Both the position numbers and the translations under genes were made by a program. This document shows positions 8,101 to 15,493 of a stretch of DNA of 33,752 bases, piece after piece. The first letter of the stretch is position 1, and every line of letters starts with the position of its first letter. The stretch is taken from the IMG/VR virus record IMGVR_UViG_3300046010_011471, positions 1-33,752 of that record, one strand, 5' to 3'. Origin of the DNA: a virus. The notes below the pieces were generated by a model. The model saw only the letters and a program-made list of their open reading frames with translations. It searched no databases and had not been told where the DNA came from.

Positions 8101-9204
8101 TTATTTAGAAGAACCCGCAGCGGCTAACACATACTTGCCGTAACGCTGGTGGAACTCGTCGAAGCTCGGCATCTTGCCTGGCACCAATGGAAGGTTATAT
8201 GTCGTAAGAGCCACTCGAGCACCCATAACAGTAACTTCGGTTGTAAAGTTGTCCATCATAAACCGCAAGAAGTTGTCGGCCATTTTATGGAACTCGGGCA
8301 CTTTGTCTTTGTTCTTAGTGTAATAGTCTTGCAACTCATAACACATAGACGTAGTAAGCGAATACATAGCCGAAACTTCTTTGGTCTTGAGTTCTTTAAC
8401 TTTACCTGCCAAGATGTCTTCGGGCTTGGGTAGTGAACCGGCTACTTTGCGATGAGCCATAAACTTGTGTGCAATACCCTCGCCTACGCAGCCTGCAACA
8501 AGATCCGTTAGTTCACTTGCCGGCATGTCTGTGTCTTTACAAAAGTCACTAGCAAAGGTCCACGAACGTGGTGTAGCAAAGCTACGACTATTGCTACGTG
8601 GATCAAAGTCAAACATGTCACTCTTAGCGAACGACAAGTAACCAACAACATCCGCATGGATCTTGTTCTTAACAGCCCATGTCTGCCACGACTCAAAATC
8701 TGGACGGACCTCCAGGTGTACAAAGCGATTAGCAAGCGGACTAGGCATACGATATGTAACACCCTTGTCCGAATCTCTATTACCTGCCGCCACCATAACT
8801 ACATTGTCTGGCAAATGATACTTGCCAATTCGACGATTCAAAATCAACTGATATGCTGCGGCTTGTACTGCCGGCGCAGCCGAGTTCATCTCATCCAGTA
8901 GCAATACTACAATTGGATACTGAGCTGCTAGTTCTTCATCGGGCAAGTCAATGGGCGGTGCCCAATCCATAAGACCCTTGTCTTTGTTGTAGAATGGAAT
9001 GCCACGCATATCTGTTGGCTCCATCTGCGAAAGACGAAGGTCAATCATGTGACCACCTAGCTCACTAGTAATGTCGGCAATCACTTCACTTTTGCCGACG
9101 CCCGGTGGTCCCCATAGGAACATGGGTCGCTTGTGTTTAAACGACCTAAGGATACGACTACGTGCCTCCTCGGGCGTAACCGTACGGGTTTCTGTAACTG
9201 CCAT
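8101..9204 (-). CDS. MoxR-type AAA+ ATPase
   Basis: 367 residues. Walker A is GPPGVGKSE at residues 32-40. Walker B is VVLLLDEMNSA with D104-E105. The sensor region is NVVMVAAGNRDSD, followed by the PSPLANRF arginine-finger region. The protein matches the MoxR branch of AAA+ ATPases, which act as hexameric chaperones with VWA-domain partners. Here the partner candidate is encoded immediately downstream. The ATG is preceded by AGGAGATTGTAA. A terminator-like hairpin and a possible promoter sit upstream of it. Such pairs have been seen in T4-like phages, but their role in infection is not known to me. Confidence 0.9.
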   Translation of the reverse strand: MAVTETRTVTPEEARSRILRSFKHKRPMFLWGPPGVGKSEVIADITSELGGHMIDLRLSQMEPTDMRGIPFYNKDKGLMDWAPPIDLPDEELAAQYPIVVLLLDEMNSAAPAVQAAAYQLILNRRIGKYHLPDNVVMVAAGNRDSDKGVTYRMPSPLANRFVHLEVRPDFESWQTWAVKNKIHADVVGYLSFAKSDMFDFDPRSNSRSFATPRSWTFASDFCKDTDMPASELTDLVAGCVGEGIAHKFMAHRKVAGSLPKPEDILAGKVKELKTKEVSAMYSLTTSMCYELQDYYTKNKDKVPEFHKMADNFLRFMMDNFTTEVTVMGARVALTTYNLPLVPGKMPSFDEFHQRYGKYVLAAAGSSK

Positions 9205-9235
9205 TTACAATCTCCTATCTAACGTGTGAAACATT

Positions 9236-9264
9236 ATTATAATGTATAACAGAATAAGCGTCTG
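9236..9264 (-). promoter_or_regulatory. possible promoter for the MoxR gene
   Basis: TATAAT (9236-9241) on the minus strand lies about 30 bases before the ATG. The box 17 bases further upstream, CAGACG (9259-9264), keeps only the central GAC of the -35 consensus and lies inside the hairpin stem at 9257-9286. It could be a weak promoter whose -35 is occluded when the hairpin forms in RNA only, not in DNA. Confidence is limited by the poor -35. Confidence 0.45.
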
Positions 9265-9286
9265 TGGCTTTTACACAACAGACGCT
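9257..9286 (-). terminator. hairpin between the 150-aa gene and the MoxR gene
   Basis: A 9-base perfect inverted repeat (AGCGTCTGT at 9257-9265 and ACAGACGCT at 9278-9286) with a 12-base loop begins 8 bases after the upstream gene's end. It is placed like a terminator, but the T run after it is interrupted (TATTCTGTT), so it may be a weak terminator or an RNA-stabilising 3' end. Confidence 0.5.
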
Positions 9287-9293
9287 CATTTAA

Positions 9294-9746
9294 TTACGCT
9301 TGAGCCTTGGCTGCAACATTTGACTCGCACTTGGCAAAGAATGCTGCTACCTTGGCTGCATCACGCTTGTATTGTGCAAACGAAATAACCGGCATGTCAT
9401 TGGCCTTGCGCTCGCCCATAGCCTCAGCATAGGCTTCACGCAAACCATCTTCGGAACCAGTAGTCTTGTTTTTTGCAGAAGAAACTTTAACAGTCTTTGC
9501 CGCCTTAACTTTAACAGCCGCCGACTTAGGCTTGGTGCCGCGAGCTGGCTTGATTGCAGTCATACCCACCTCAGCCAAGTATGCAATAGCAGCATCCTTG
9601 TCCATTGCCTTGGGTAATGCAATAATGTTAATCTCAGTGCAACCAAAACGCTCAAGTGCCTTGGCACGATTTGCATCGTTAGCAAATTTGTAAACAACAG
9701 CACCGTTTTCTACGCAAGTACCAGCAAAAGTAAAAGTTTTAGACAT
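9294..9746 (-). CDS. hypothetical protein with basic central linker, 150 aa
   Basis: Not recognised. Residues 1-65 look like a small globular domain (a beta-rich start, TFTFAGTCVENGAVVYKFAND). A lysine/alanine/threonine-rich linker follows (about 70-95, including KVKAAKTVKVSSAKN), which could contact nucleic acid. Then comes a helical C-terminal part (REAYAEAMGERKANDMPVIS). AAGGAGCATAT precedes the ATG, and a promoter at 9793-9821 drives it, so it is probably an early gene of its own. Confidence 0.7.
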   Translation of the reverse strand: MSKTFTFAGTCVENGAVVYKFANDANRAKALERFGCTEINIIALPKAMDKDAAIAYLAEVGMTAIKPARGTKPKSAAVKVKAAKTVKVSSAKNKTTGSEDGLREAYAEAMGERKANDMPVISFAQYKRDAAKVAAFFAKCESNVAAKAQA

Positions 9747-9792
9747 ATATGCTCCTTTAAATTACGGGTTGAATTAACTACACAACACCATT

Positions 9793-9821
9793 AGTATAGC
9801 AAAATGGGTATTTTGAGTCTA
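9793..9821 (-). promoter_or_regulatory. sigma70-type early promoter for the 150-aa gene
   Basis: TAGACT (9816-9821) and TATACT (9793-9798) on the minus strand are separated by 17 bases. The predicted start near 9786 gives a leader of about 40 bases. The -35 box overlaps the stop codon of the upstream gene. Both boxes are a good but imperfect consensus match. Confidence 0.65.
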
Positions 9822-10154
9822 CCGTTTTTTTCGTTGCTTTTTAGCAACATTTTTAGGTGTTGCTAAAGGTGCAACTTTGGTTGCATTTTTGAGACGATGA
9901 AACAAATCTGTTGCTTTTTTAAAATCAAAATTTGGATGCTTGTACATATAGTCTATTTTACGCTCTAAAACTTGCAAAACTTCTAACAAGTCCATTTTTG
10001 TTGCAAAATCGCTATCCATTAGTATTTTGTTAACATCATGCTTGTCTAACATATACTCTACCCATTTTGTAGTAGCGGGTATTTTGTAATATTGGACTAT
10101 TGCTTTATTGCTATTACGAGTTGCATATTTGCTAATGTAAGTACGTGCTAACAT
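9819..10154 (-). CDS. small basic hypothetical protein, 111 aa
   Basis: Not recognised. The start at 10154 has an excellent ribosome site (AAAGGAGG) 5 bases upstream; an in-frame ATG at 10208 would place the promoter's -35 box inside the coding sequence. The protein is basic at both ends, with a C-terminal KNVAKKQRKKR tail suggesting binding to nucleic acid or acidic partners, and a helical centre. Driven by its own strong promoter, it looks like an early host-takeover-type gene; that is inference. Confidence 0.7.
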   Translation of the reverse strand: MLARTYISKYATRNSNKAIVQYYKIPATTKWVEYMLDKHDVNKILMDSDFATKMDLLEVLQVLERKIDYMYKHPNFDFKKATDLFHRLKNATKVAPLATPKNVAKKQRKKR

Positions 10155-10179
10155 ATAGCCTCCTTTAACGAAGACTACT

Positions 10180-10208
10180 ATTATATGCAAAACACGATTT
10201 ATGTGCAA
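10180..10208 (-). promoter_or_regulatory. sigma70-type early promoter for the 111-aa gene
   Basis: TTGCAC (10203-10208) and a perfect TATAAT (10180-10185) on the minus strand are exactly 17 bases apart. Transcription would begin near 10173, leaving a short leader with the AAAGGAGG site. It has the same spacing as the promoters at 8013, 9793 and 33184. Confidence 0.8.
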
Positions 10209-10214
10209 CGGTTG

Positions 10215-10577
10215 TTAAAGTTGCAAGTTGTCAAGATATTGTTGTAAGTTATCTGCATGTAATTTTAATAATACAGATTCTTCTTCACCAAGTAAGTAAA
10301 CTAAATCCAATTTCTTTATGAAATATGGACAAGTAAGCAGTCGACTCATTTGAATTAGAGTTCGATTTCGTAGTGGTTCTGTTAGCTGTATGTCGTAACA
10401 AGTAATTTTACTGTCGTTGACAAATTTGAAACCATTTTTGCTTAATCTTAAGTTACGTGGATCTTTATAGTTCCACCACCAATCCTTGTGATATCTATTG
10501 AGATTAGTTATGTCTAGTTTGGCATGTGCCACAAACAGACGAGTATAGTCAATTTGATTATGGGTAGATTTGGTCAC
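10215..10577 (-). CDS. hypothetical protein, 120 aa
   Basis: Not recognised. It is rich in aromatic and basic residues near the N-terminus (NRYHKDWWWNYKDPRNLRL), then contains a short predicted strand/helix region ending in a leucine-rich helix (HADNLQQYLDNLQL). No membrane segment or known motif was found. Its start overlaps the end of the upstream gene by 20 bases. Confidence 0.65.
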   Translation of the reverse strand: MTKSTHNQIDYTRLFVAHAKLDITNLNRYHKDWWWNYKDPRNLRLSKNGFKFVNDSKITCYDIQLTEPLRNRTLIQMSRLLTCPYFIKKLDLVYLLGEEESVLLKLHADNLQQYLDNLQL

Positions 10578-10845
10578 CTTGTTTCATTAAGACAACGGTG
10601 AATTTGTCGGTTTTAAAAAGAGTGTTAAGTTTTTTGCAAAGATTTATAGCATGGCCCGAATTTGAAAAACTAACTTTTTTGTATTTTGGACCAGGGTAAG
10701 CAATTAATATGTTATGTGTTTTTAGGTTAATAGGTTTGTTGTCATAGAAAACTGCCCAAATTCCTTCGCTACTTAAAACTTGATCGCTTTTGTAGTTGGT
10801 TTTGTTAACATATTCTAATAAAACTGTAGGTTTAGGTCTACTCAT
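10558..10845 (-). CDS. small hypothetical protein, 95 aa
   Basis: Not recognised. A compact alpha/beta-looking domain (EGIWAVFYDNKPINL, NILIAYPGPKYKKVSF) with a basic C-terminal half. AGGAT lies about 9 bases upstream of the ATG. The region upstream contains GATAAATA on the minus strand (10866-10873), one base off the T4 late-promoter consensus, which I treat as unproven. Confidence 0.6.
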   Translation of the reverse strand: MSRPKPTVLLEYVNKTNYKSDQVLSSEGIWAVFYDNKPINLKTHNILIAYPGPKYKKVSFSNSGHAINLCKKLNTLFKTDKFTVVLMKQGDQIYP

Positions 10846-10892
10846 AGTTGAAATCCTGTACTATATATTTATCTTAAAATCTGGGTAGTTTA

Positions 10893-11108
10893 TTAGAAAG
10901 CGCCGCCATCTAAGCTGATAGAACTAGCTGATTTTTCAGTGTTATTTTGTGCAGTGGCTATTTCCGAGATATTGTTCAGTAAAGCAAAAATATCAGAATG
11001 TAAATTTCTAGCTTCTTCCGCCGACAGAACCAATTGTCGACTGTTAGTCTGATTCATTTGTTTTACTCGGTCGTTAAAGTTTCTTATAGATAAACTAATT
11101 GCTTGCAT
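10893..11108 (-). CDS. small hypothetical protein, 71 aa
   Basis: Not recognised. It is probably all-helical (NFNDRVKQMNQTNSRQLVLS, EEARNLHSDIFALLNNISEI) with a serine-rich tail. AAAGGAT precedes the ATG. It overlaps the end of the 158-aa gene by 14 bases. Confidence 0.6.
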   Translation of the reverse strand: MQAISLSIRNFNDRVKQMNQTNSRQLVLSAEEARNLHSDIFALLNNISEIATAQNNTEKSASSISLDGGAF

Positions 11109-11571
11109 TTTTTATCCTTTGTAATTGTTCCTCGGCCTCTAATTGTGTTTTAAAAGGTCCGTGAAATTTGTAACGATTTAATGTTATATTTTTTGGACAA
11201 AATGACAAAGTCCAAGTATCGTTTAAAAAAACTAGATAATAACCGGCACAATAAAGACTTTTACTTTTTAAATTTTTACTATAAATTGGAAGTTTTCGAA
11301 TTATATCAAATACTTCGTTATAGAATTTTCCTTTTACTGGAAATCCGTATACCAAATTGTTTTCCTTAGATTTTTTAACAACTACATTTGAAAACTTTAT
11401 GTTTAATTGTTTGGTTAATTGTTTTGTAGTTGAAAAGTACTCTCGTATTTCATCGTGTACGTAAACAAAGCCACCGTTATCTCTAGCCTGTATAGTGGCT
11501 ATTTTTTGTCCGTGATCTTCAACGACCCAAAATTTATTTTTAATAACTGGTTTAGCGATTGGTTGATTCAT
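11095..11571 (-). CDS. hypothetical protein, 158 aa
   Basis: Not recognised. It is a soluble protein of mixed strands and helices. The C-terminal stretch YKFHGPFKTQLEAEEQLQRI resembles the small nucleic-acid- or peptide-binding end domain often seen in phage hypothetical proteins, but no named family can be claimed. Its start overlaps the preceding gene by 20 bases, and its ATG follows an A-run without a clear Shine-Dalgarno. Confidence 0.6.
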   Translation of the reverse strand: MNQPIAKPVIKNKFWVVEDHGQKIATIQARDNGGFVYVHDEIREYFSTTKQLTKQLNIKFSNVVVKKSKENNLVYGFPVKGKFYNEVFDIIRKLPIYSKNLKSKSLYCAGYYLVFLNDTWTLSFCPKNITLNRYKFHGPFKTQLEAEEQLQRIKNASN

Positions 11572-11821
11572 TTTTTTGCATAATATGATGTGTTATAATT
11601 TTTCCAATTTCTTGACCCAAGTCTTGATCGATGCCAATGATATAGAGGTCATTGTCTTTCATTGAATTATCAATTTCAACGATATATCCTCCGTGCGCCT
11701 CGTGTATACCCAACGAAATTTTTTTATTTGGGAACTTTCTATTATGATAAGGTCCGCCTAATTCTATTGTACTAATATCTAATGCTCCTATAGGTGATCC
11801 GGTTATACTGTAATTACTCAT
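11552..11821 (-). CDS. small hypothetical protein, paralogue of its upstream neighbour
   Basis: 89 residues, not recognised. Residues 40-80 (HEAHGGYIVEIDN followed by DLYIIGIDQDLGQEIGKIIT) align with the neighbouring 89-aa protein at 11818-12087 (RAVGGHVLETRIYN and TLYMIHEDQDFATQVAQAIM). The two are therefore likely tandem-duplicated genes that diverged in their N-termini. Start and stop overlap in ATGA fashion. Confidence 0.65.
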   Translation of the reverse strand: MSNYSITGSPIGALDISTIELGGPYHNRKFPNKKISLGIHEAHGGYIVEIDNSMKDNDLYIIGIDQDLGQEIGKIITHHIMQKNESTNR

Positions 11822-12087
11822 AGTTTCATTTGCTCCAACATAATTGCCTGTGCTACCTGCGTGGCAAAGTCTTGATCTTCGTGGATCATGTACAATGTAC
11901 CTTCATGCCGATCAGTTTTAGAATTGTAAATTCTTGTTTCAAGAACATGACCACCTACTGCTCGATACAGACAGAAGTTTAACCCATCTTGTCTAGGAGT
12001 ATCTCTGTTTGAAACCACTGTTTCTTTTAGCATTACAGGTTCTTCTTGCATTAACCAATTGCGTATAGTTCGTCGTAACCAATTCAT
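11818..12087 (-). CDS. small hypothetical protein, paralogue of its downstream neighbour
   Basis: 89 residues. The first 20 residues are tryptophan- and arginine-rich (MNWLRRTIRNWLMQEEP), possibly an amphipathic helix. The rest aligns with the protein at 11552-11821 over the GG-(Y/H)-(I/V)-(V/L)-E core and the LYxIxxDQD motif. AAGGATTTATTA precedes the ATG. Function unknown. Confidence 0.65.
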   Translation of the reverse strand: MNWLRRTIRNWLMQEEPVMLKETVVSNRDTPRQDGLNFCLYRAVGGHVLETRIYNSKTDRHEGTLYMIHEDQDFATQVAQAIMLEQMKL

Positions 12088-12097
12088 TAATAAATCC

Positions 12098-12472
12098 TTA
12101 AATAAAATCTGTAGTTAAAAATGCAACTGTAAAACCAATAATCAAGTATATCATTGCATGTAGGAATTGGTCTATACCAATCCAAATCCAAAAAGCATTA
12201 GAATCTACACTCAGTTTAACTGTAGCTCTGCGATGCATAAAATCAAAAATATAGTGCATAACTGAGTCAAACAAAGCAATTATTATGCAAGCCTGTATAT
12301 TCAAAAAATGCATTAGGATCACATAGGTTAACACACCATGTAATCCTGCATGTTGTATGCCACCAAGTCTACCAAGGTGACCTTTGTCTTTGATCATTCT
12401 ATCACTTTGCCAGCAGAAGTCTGCCAGAAAGTGTTTAAAAAACAGTAAGGCCAATATCAGCCATGTGATCAT
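12098..12472 (-). CDS. DUF3307-like membrane protein
   Basis: 124 residues with three or four hydrophobic segments (about 2-18, 43-70 and 100-122) and polar residues typical of the DUF3307 family: KHFLADFCWQSDRM near residues 13-26 and HAGLHG near residues 40-45. DUF3307 proteins are small membrane proteins, common in phages and bacteria, of unknown function. The gene is coupled by an ATGA overlap to the nuclease gene upstream. Family assignment is from motif memory. Confidence 0.7.
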   Translation of the reverse strand: MITWLILALLFFKHFLADFCWQSDRMIKDKGHLGRLGGIQHAGLHGVLTYVILMHFLNIQACIIIALFDSVMHYIFDFMHRRATVKLSVDSNAFWIWIGIDQFLHAMIYLIIGFTVAFLTTDFI

Positions 12473-13458
12473 TCAGGATACTCCGCTCCTAGGAACTCCG
12501 AAAAACTTTGACTTTGCTCACTCAATCTATTCAATTCATACTTGCCGCAGAACTTTAAAAATTGTGCACCTACCATTGGGCGACCTTTTCTAACAGCACC
12601 TGTTTTAATTGTGGCTGTAATTTTGGCCTTAATTTCCTCAGGTTGTGCTGTAAGGTCCACTAACACACGATTGCGTTCATAATCTTCAAGTACTCGATGT
12701 TCTACACCGTTATGATCTGTCCATCGTTGAAGCATGAGATTGTTCCAATTGAAACCTTTTTTGTCACGATCACTGTATGCTTCTAGTAGTCCAATTTTGT
12801 TCTTGCTTCCCTTGGTTCTAACACCCGGATAGGCGGAAAAGATGTTATCTGTCGGATCTCCACGCATACACTTCTCAAACAAGATCCACTGCGGGTCGGG
12901 TATGACTTTGGGTAGTTTGGTCTTTTTATCAATTACCAACTTGCCTTTCTTGTCAAGTATGCCCTCTAATGTATGTAGTTCGTCGGCAACACCATTATAT
13001 TGCTGTACATTCGGCGCCAGTAACTGATAGAAATCGGTATCCGAGGAAATAATAACGTGATTGTCATTGGGGTGTTCGTGTATGAATCCTGCAATGAGAT
13101 CATCTGCTTCAAGTTCTGGATGTTGAAGAACTGTGCAATTAGTCTTGTCCTGCAAGAATGTCTTAAGGTTATCAAACGCTTCCCAGAATAGTCGATCCTC
13201 TTCCTGTTCCGACTCGGTGAGTGCTGCACGAGCAACTGCACGATTCTTTTTGTACGGCTCGTAGTAATCTTTTCGCCAGCTTCGTCCCTCCAAACAGAAT
13301 ACCACATGATCGGCTTTCTGATCCCGCCAAGCCTTATTAACCGAACCGAGGGTAACATGGATAGCAAATCCTAATCTATCCCACGTATCCGATTGGCGGC
13401 TGGCTGAATGGCGAGCACGAAAGAATGTGTTTGCGGTGTCTACAATAAGATATCTCAT
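12469..13458 (-). CDS. FEN/RNase H-type 5' nuclease
   Basis: 329 residues of the 5'-3' exonuclease/flap endonuclease family, which in T4 (Rnh, 305 residues) removes RNA primers from lagging-strand fragments. Acidic metal ligands are visible at D7 (YLIVDTAN), E115-D120 (ELEADDLIAG) and D140/D142 (SSDTDFYQLL). A helix-three-turn-helix-like MRGDPTDNI...YPGV segment for DNA binding lies near residues 195-210. No Shine-Dalgarno precedes the ATG, and promoter-like boxes run right up to it, so translation may be leaderless or start on a very short leader. It is likely needed for phage replication. Confidence 0.85.
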   Translation of the reverse strand: MRYLIVDTANTFFRARHSASRQSDTWDRLGFAIHVTLGSVNKAWRDQKADHVVFCLEGRSWRKDYYEPYKKNRAVARAALTESEQEEDRLFWEAFDNLKTFLQDKTNCTVLQHPELEADDLIAGFIHEHPNDNHVIISSDTDFYQLLAPNVQQYNGVADELHTLEGILDKKGKLVIDKKTKLPKVIPDPQWILFEKCMRGDPTDNIFSAYPGVRTKGSKNKIGLLEAYSDRDKKGFNWNNLMLQRWTDHNGVEHRVLEDYERNRVLVDLTAQPEEIKAKITATIKTGAVRKGRPMVGAQFLKFCGKYELNRLSEQSQSFSEFLGAEYPE

Positions 13459-13464
13459 GCATTA

Positions 13465-13493
13465 ATAATAGCATATTATAACAACCTGGTCAA
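13465..13493 (-). promoter_or_regulatory. possible promoter for the 5' nuclease gene
   Basis: On the minus strand TTGACC (13488-13493) and TATTAT (13465-13470) are 17 bases apart, which would put the transcription start at or next to the ATG at 13458. An alternative -10, TATAAT (13475-13480), gives a 10-base leader but has a poor -35. Either way the mRNA leader would be extremely short. Confidence 0.45.
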
Positions 13494-14219
13494 CCATGGA
13501 AGTAAAAATTCTGCCCATTTCCTATGTGCATCCGGACCAAAATGATAACATTTAGTAGGATCATGTCCTTGTTTAATTAAGTATTCACCATAACTAAAAG
13601 TTAATGAATATGGGTGTATGTAATTAAATCCCCAATCTTTGACTATGCTATCAGGATATTTACGGATACCACGCAAGGAAAGATGACAATTAAAAAACAA
13701 ATGTGGAATATTTTTATTTTTTAAATCTTGATGCAAGGCCCAAATTTTTTCGTGCGCTTCTTTAATTTTTTTTGGCCAATCTATATTAATTACAAAGTTT
13801 TTGTAACGATCTTTCCATTTTGCGGGAACATGATCGGTACCAGATGCATTTACTTGATACCAAGTATTGTTTTCTTCGTTATACCATTCCTCTCGTTCCC
13901 AAGTACTCCAACCTATTATGATTAAATCAGGTGTAAAGTTTTCTAAATATTCTCTAGTAGTTCTTATTATTCTATCATTGGAACCTGCTGCCCTGGCATG
14001 ACAGTGTAGTTCTGCTCCTAACTTATCAGCAACTATTTTGCCGTAAGAAACATTTATGTTTTCCGGAGTAGGAGCACATTTAATTTCATCTCGCCATATT
14101 GCTAATAAAGTTGGATCAATATTTTTACTGTAATGTGGCCAATTATCTTCTAAAAAACAATCAGGGGACATAGCTTCGCAACCACCGCTATGACTATCGC
14201 CATTTACGTACAGAATCAT
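13476..14219 (-). CDS. SGNH-hydrolase-like protein, 247 aa
   Basis: The N-terminus has a GDSHS block (residues 7-11, candidate nucleophile S9), a GSND block (79-82) and a C-terminal D230-x-H232 (GPDAHRKW). These are placed like blocks I, III and V of SGNH/GDSL esterases, which remove acyl groups from sugars or lipids. Between them is LIIIGWSTWEREEWYN. The overall similarity is weak, and the fold assignment rests on these blocks. A second protein with the same block plan lies at 23479-24255. The substrate is unknown; in phages such enzymes may trim host surface glycans or virion decorations. Confidence 0.6.
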   Translation of the reverse strand: MILYVNGDSHSGGCEAMSPDCFLEDNWPHYSKNIDPTLLAIWRDEIKCAPTPENINVSYGKIVADKLGAELHCHARAAGSNDRIIRTTREYLENFTPDLIIIGWSTWEREEWYNEENNTWYQVNASGTDHVPAKWKDRYKNFVINIDWPKKIKEAHEKIWALHQDLKNKNIPHLFFNCHLSLRGIRKYPDSIVKDWGFNYIHPYSLTFSYGEYLIKQGHDPTKCYHFGPDAHRKWAEFLLPWLTRLL

Positions 14220-14220
14220 T

Positions 14221-14619
14221 TTAACTTATTTCCGTTCTACCATTACCTAAATCATTCTTATCTACTCTACGCGGTCTAGAATCAATTGGCTGATTGGCTT
14301 CCCACTGCTCAAAATTTTCATTCAAAATATTTCTGCAGATACTTTGAAACCATCTATCTACTATTTCTGCATCTGTGTCGGTTTTCTTTATCATATAACC
14401 AGACTTGACTAATTTTGCAATAAAAATTTCGTTCCAATCTAATTCAAATGCCCCGTTGCCTATATCATCTGGATCAAGTTCAACCGCAATCACACTAACA
14501 TAAGGCTCGCCTGCTTCAGTAGACAGTTCTTTTGGTGTTTTTGGCTTTGCTCTAGATTTTTGACTTTCTGGTTTAGATTCTGTCTTTACTTCTGGTTTCT
14601 TTTTGAACCAATCAAACAT
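14221..14619 (-). CDS. hypothetical protein with lysine-rich N-terminus, 132 aa
   Basis: Not recognised. I prefer the start at 14619, which overlaps the QueE stop as TAATG; an in-frame ATG at 14631 is also possible. A short FDWFKKKPE start is followed by a lysine/proline/serine-rich linker (about residues 8-35) and a folded domain with a GNGAFELDWNEIF segment. The arginine-rich PIDSRPRRVDKND sequence is near the C-terminus. Translation is probably coupled to queE, but no functional link is shown. Confidence 0.6.
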   Translation of the reverse strand: MFDWFKKKPEVKTESKPESQKSRAKPKTPKELSTEAGEPYVSVIAVELDPDDIGNGAFELDWNEIFIAKLVKSGYMIKKTDTDAEIVDRWFQSICRNILNENFEQWEANQPIDSRPRRVDKNDLGNGRTEIS

Positions 14620-15464
14620 TATGTGCCCCATTCATTTTTAAACAAAGGTACTTGTAATCTATCACTATATCTTAACCCATGTTTCATTGCTAGATCTGCT
14701 ACACGTCGATTGTTAAGAGTATAAACACTCTCCACACCTCCCACTGGCATGAGATAGATAGGACCTTTGAAACCTTTATTTCTATATTGATCTCGAGCTT
14801 TCAGTGCGTCCTCGACATCTTCTTCTGTTGCAACAACAAACTTAAGGTAAGTGTAGCCAACTTCTTCATATTCGCAAACAACATCCGGGCAAATTGCTTC
14901 CTCCCAATTTTCGCCGCTTGCTGGCAATTTAGCACTTACACTAAAAGTAATATCATCTTTATTGCGATTACCGCTTGACCAATTATTCAAGTATTCTTTA
15001 AATACTGGATCCAGTTTTTGTGTACCGTTAGTTTCAAAAGTAATTTCTTTCAGCCGTTGCATACGTGGATGATTAAGCAAATCTGGATAAGCACGTTGCC
15101 ATCCTAACAAAGGCTCACCGCCGGTAATTACCAAGTGTTCGTCTTTCCATTTACCATATGGAAGAATTTGCATAATACGTTCTACAATAGCTTCTGTGGT
15201 AAGCATAGGACTTAGATCTTTAAATCTTGGATCCCAGCTTGCATAACTATCACATCCTGTACTTACTAATGGAAGTTCTTCGTATTTTATATATTTGGCA
15301 GGATCGACATTATTGGCCTCTTCGCTTAGTTGCCCTCTAGGCATACCAAAGCCTGCACACTTAAAGTTACAACCAAATGTTCGAAGGAATACACTAGGTA
15401 CACCCATGTATCGACCTTCGCCTTGAATGCTGTAAAACAGCTCTGCTATCTTGATTTTTGACAT
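14619..15464 (-). CDS. queE: QueE-like 7-carboxy-7-deazaguanine synthase (radical SAM)
   Basis: QueE converts 6-carboxytetrahydropterin to 7-carboxy-7-deazaguanine (CDG), the third step from GTP. The 281-residue protein begins with the family-typical IAELFYSIQGEGRYMGVPSVF and has radical SAM cysteines C32-x3-C36. The third cysteine appears to be C71 in STGCDSYASWD, giving C-x3-C-x34-C instead of the usual C-x3-C-x2-C. This resembles the expanded cluster loop known from some QueE proteins and, as far as I recall, marine T4-like phage versions. LVITGGEPLLGW follows. FolE, QueD and DpdA are encoded elsewhere in the window, supporting a DNA-modification role. Confidence 0.88.
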   Translation of the reverse strand: MSKIKIAELFYSIQGEGRYMGVPSVFLRTFGCNFKCAGFGMPRGQLSEEANNVDPAKYIKYEELPLVSTGCDSYASWDPRFKDLSPMLTTEAIVERIMQILPYGKWKDEHLVITGGEPLLGWQRAYPDLLNHPRMQRLKEITFETNGTQKLDPVFKEYLNNWSSGNRNKDDITFSVSAKLPASGENWEEAICPDVVCEYEEVGYTYLKFVVATEEDVEDALKARDQYRNKGFKGPIYLMPVGGVESVYTLNNRRVADLAMKHGLRYSDRLQVPLFKNEWGT

Positions 15465-15477
15465 AATAATATTGTAC

Positions 15478-15485
15478 TATAAATA
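15478..15485 (+). promoter_or_regulatory. T4-type late promoter
   Basis: TATAAATA on the plus strand matches the T4 late -10 consensus exactly and lies 8 bases before the ATG of the only plus-strand gene. T4 late promoters have no -35 box and are read by the phage late sigma (gp55) with gp33 and the gp45 clamp. The leader would be only about 1-3 bases, which is unusually short. Confidence 0.6.
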
Positions 15486-15493
15486 TTTAGATA

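Noticed and set aside
10866-10873. GATAAATA on the minus strand as a late promoter before the 95-aa gene
   Set aside because: One base off the T4 consensus and common in AT-rich DNA; no supporting evidence.
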